From: Paraburkholderia hayleyella
GTDB lineage: Bacteria; Pseudomonadota; Gammaproteobacteria; Burkholderiales; Burkholderiaceae
DNA: 64,000 nt
Assembly: GCF_009455685.1 (NCBI RefSeq)
Contig: NZ_QPES01000001.1
Coordinates: 2,604,001 to 2,668,000 of the forward strand
Direction: 5' to 3'
Shown: positions 63,195-64,000 of the stretch, piece by piece
Layout: each line of letters opens with the position of its first letter
How positions within the stretch are numbered: position 1 is the stretch's first letter
Notes under the pieces: model-generated
Told to the model about the DNA's origin: nothing
Database searches by the model: none
Seen by the model: only the letters and a program-made list of their open reading frames with translations
Made by a program: the position numbers and the translations under genes

Positions 63195-64000
63195 CTATGC
63201 AGCTTTGGGCAAGCTGGCTGCCATGCGTTTTTTCTGCATTCGGTCGATCCAGAAAATCACACATGCCGCCACAGTAGCCGCGCAAAAGTTGTAGACCATG
63301 GCGCCTGTAAACGCTTTGGCATAGCGCTCGCTGTTCTGCATCTCGCCAACGCCGCTTAAATTTAAAATATCGACAAATAATATTCCGACGATAGCGACCC
63401 CGAATGCTCCACCGACTTGCTGCATCGTGGAGATCAACCCTGCCGCCATTCCCGCTGTCCGGTCGGGCGTCAAGCTTAAAACCAGATTGATCACCGGCGT
63501 CATGGACAGTGCCTGACCGATGCCAAATACAAACAGCATGGGTGTAAGCACAAACAGGGACAACGCCGAACCGCGCATGAAAGTAACCTGCCCTATCAGA
63601 GCGGCAAAACTCGCGGCATACAACAGCGCGCCAGCTGCAATCGTTCCGTTACCGAAACGGTTAACAAGTTTTGGCGCAGCAAGAGAGGCCAGGGTGAAGG
63701 CGACATTCGCGGGTATGAAAATCAGGCCAGCAGTAATGGGGTTTAATCCGAATCCCGTTTGCAGCAATAAAGCCATGCATAGAAAAAACGATGACGATGT
63801 CGAATAGACCAGAAAAATAACAAGTGTGCCGCCAGAAAATAAATGCTCACGAAATAAAGCCATATCGATAACCGGGAACCCGCCTTTTTCGGATAAATAC
63901 CGTTCGTATCGTATAAATGCTAGCAACAGGATGATCGCCGCAAGCAATGAAACATAAGTCCAGACTGGCCATCCGAGGCTCGCCCCTTCCATCAATGGAA
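63195..64000 (-). CDS. MFS transporter, DHA2-like (5' end outside window)
   Basis: At least 266 residues of the C-terminal half, with about seven or eight membrane segments; the coding frame runs off the right edge. GLNPITAGLIFIPANVAFTLAS and TAGMAAGLISTMQQVGGAFGVAIVG match the second half of EmrB-type exporters, normally about 470-500 residues. The gene is moderately less GC-rich than its neighbours. It lies tail to tail with the dehydrogenase operon. Confidence 0.85.
   Translation of the reverse strand, partial: PLMEGASLGWPVWTYVSLLAAIILLLAFIRYERYLSEKGGFPVIDMALFREHLFSGGTLVIFLVYSTSSSFFLCMALLLQTGFGLNPITAGLIFIPANVAFTLASLAAPKLVNRFGNGTIAAGALLYAASFAALIGQVTFMRGSALSLFVLTPMLFVFGIGQALSMTPVINLVLSLTPDRTAGMAAGLISTMQQVGGAFGVAIVGILFVDILNLSGVGEMQNSERYAKAFTGAMVYNFCAATVAACVIFWIDRMQKKRMAASLPKAA

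Noticed and set aside
1..64000. CRISPR array, tRNA, rRNA or riboswitch
   Set aside because: No spaced direct repeats of CRISPR type, no cloverleaf or rRNA sequence, and no riboswitch consensus were found; repeats present are contiguous tandem units.

Overview
The window is GC-rich chromosomal DNA from a Burkholderiaceae-type betaproteobacterium. The evidence is the core gene order ribF-ileS-lspA-coaBC-dut, clpS-clpA, cspA, icd, a second fusA, and protein sequences very close to Burkholderia/Paraburkholderia types. Genus is not decided by the sequence alone. Most of the window is strongly GC-rich; one block at about 40.0-46.4 kb is strikingly AT-rich.

Region 1 (1-16826): the distal part of a yersiniabactin-type siderophore operon, all on the plus strand and largely translationally coupled. 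It holds an MFS exporter (5' end outside the window), a 3336-residue HMWP1-like PKS-NRPS (KS-AT-MT-KR-ACP-Cy-MT-PCP-TE), a thiazolinyl imide reductase, an editing thioesterase, a single protein that fuses the salicyl-AMP ligase (YbtE-like) to the salicylate synthase (YbtS-like), and an added SAM-dependent O-methyltransferase of the leucine carboxyl methyltransferase family. Together they make, load, extend, cyclise, reduce, release and possibly methylate a phenolate-thiazoline metallophore. The HMWP2-like partner and the receptor genes must lie upstream or elsewhere. Coding repeats of 6 or 9 bp are frequent in the linkers.

Region 2 (16823-29922): core genes. rsmB and purN run leftward, then ribF, ileS, lspA, coaBC, a luciferase-like flavin monooxygenase and dut run rightward, then clpA/clpS leftward and a cspA cold-shock gene with a long structured leader.

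Region 3 (29955-39994): accessory metabolism. A Tat-type multicopper oxidase is followed by a catabolic locus: an SDR dehydrogenase, two divergent acetoacetate-decarboxylase-family proteins, a five-gene Liv-type ABC importer and an XRE-cupin regulator.

Region 4 (39984-46342): an AT-rich island with four leftward genes of no recognised family (one broken by a single-base frameshift). They look like acquired, effector-like proteins and may share a divergent helical domain.

Region 5 (46595-64000): icd, rluE, a small secreted Ala/Lys/His-rich protein, a DUF192 protein, a second EF-G, a Rap1a/Tai-like periplasmic protein, a GntR/UTRA regulator with a DHA2 MFS exporter, a degenerate EAL-sensor protein, a NYN-domain ribonuclease candidate, a three-subunit gluconate-dehydrogenase-type membrane dehydrogenase (gamma, FAD, triheme cytochrome c), and the 3' end of another MFS transporter running off the window.
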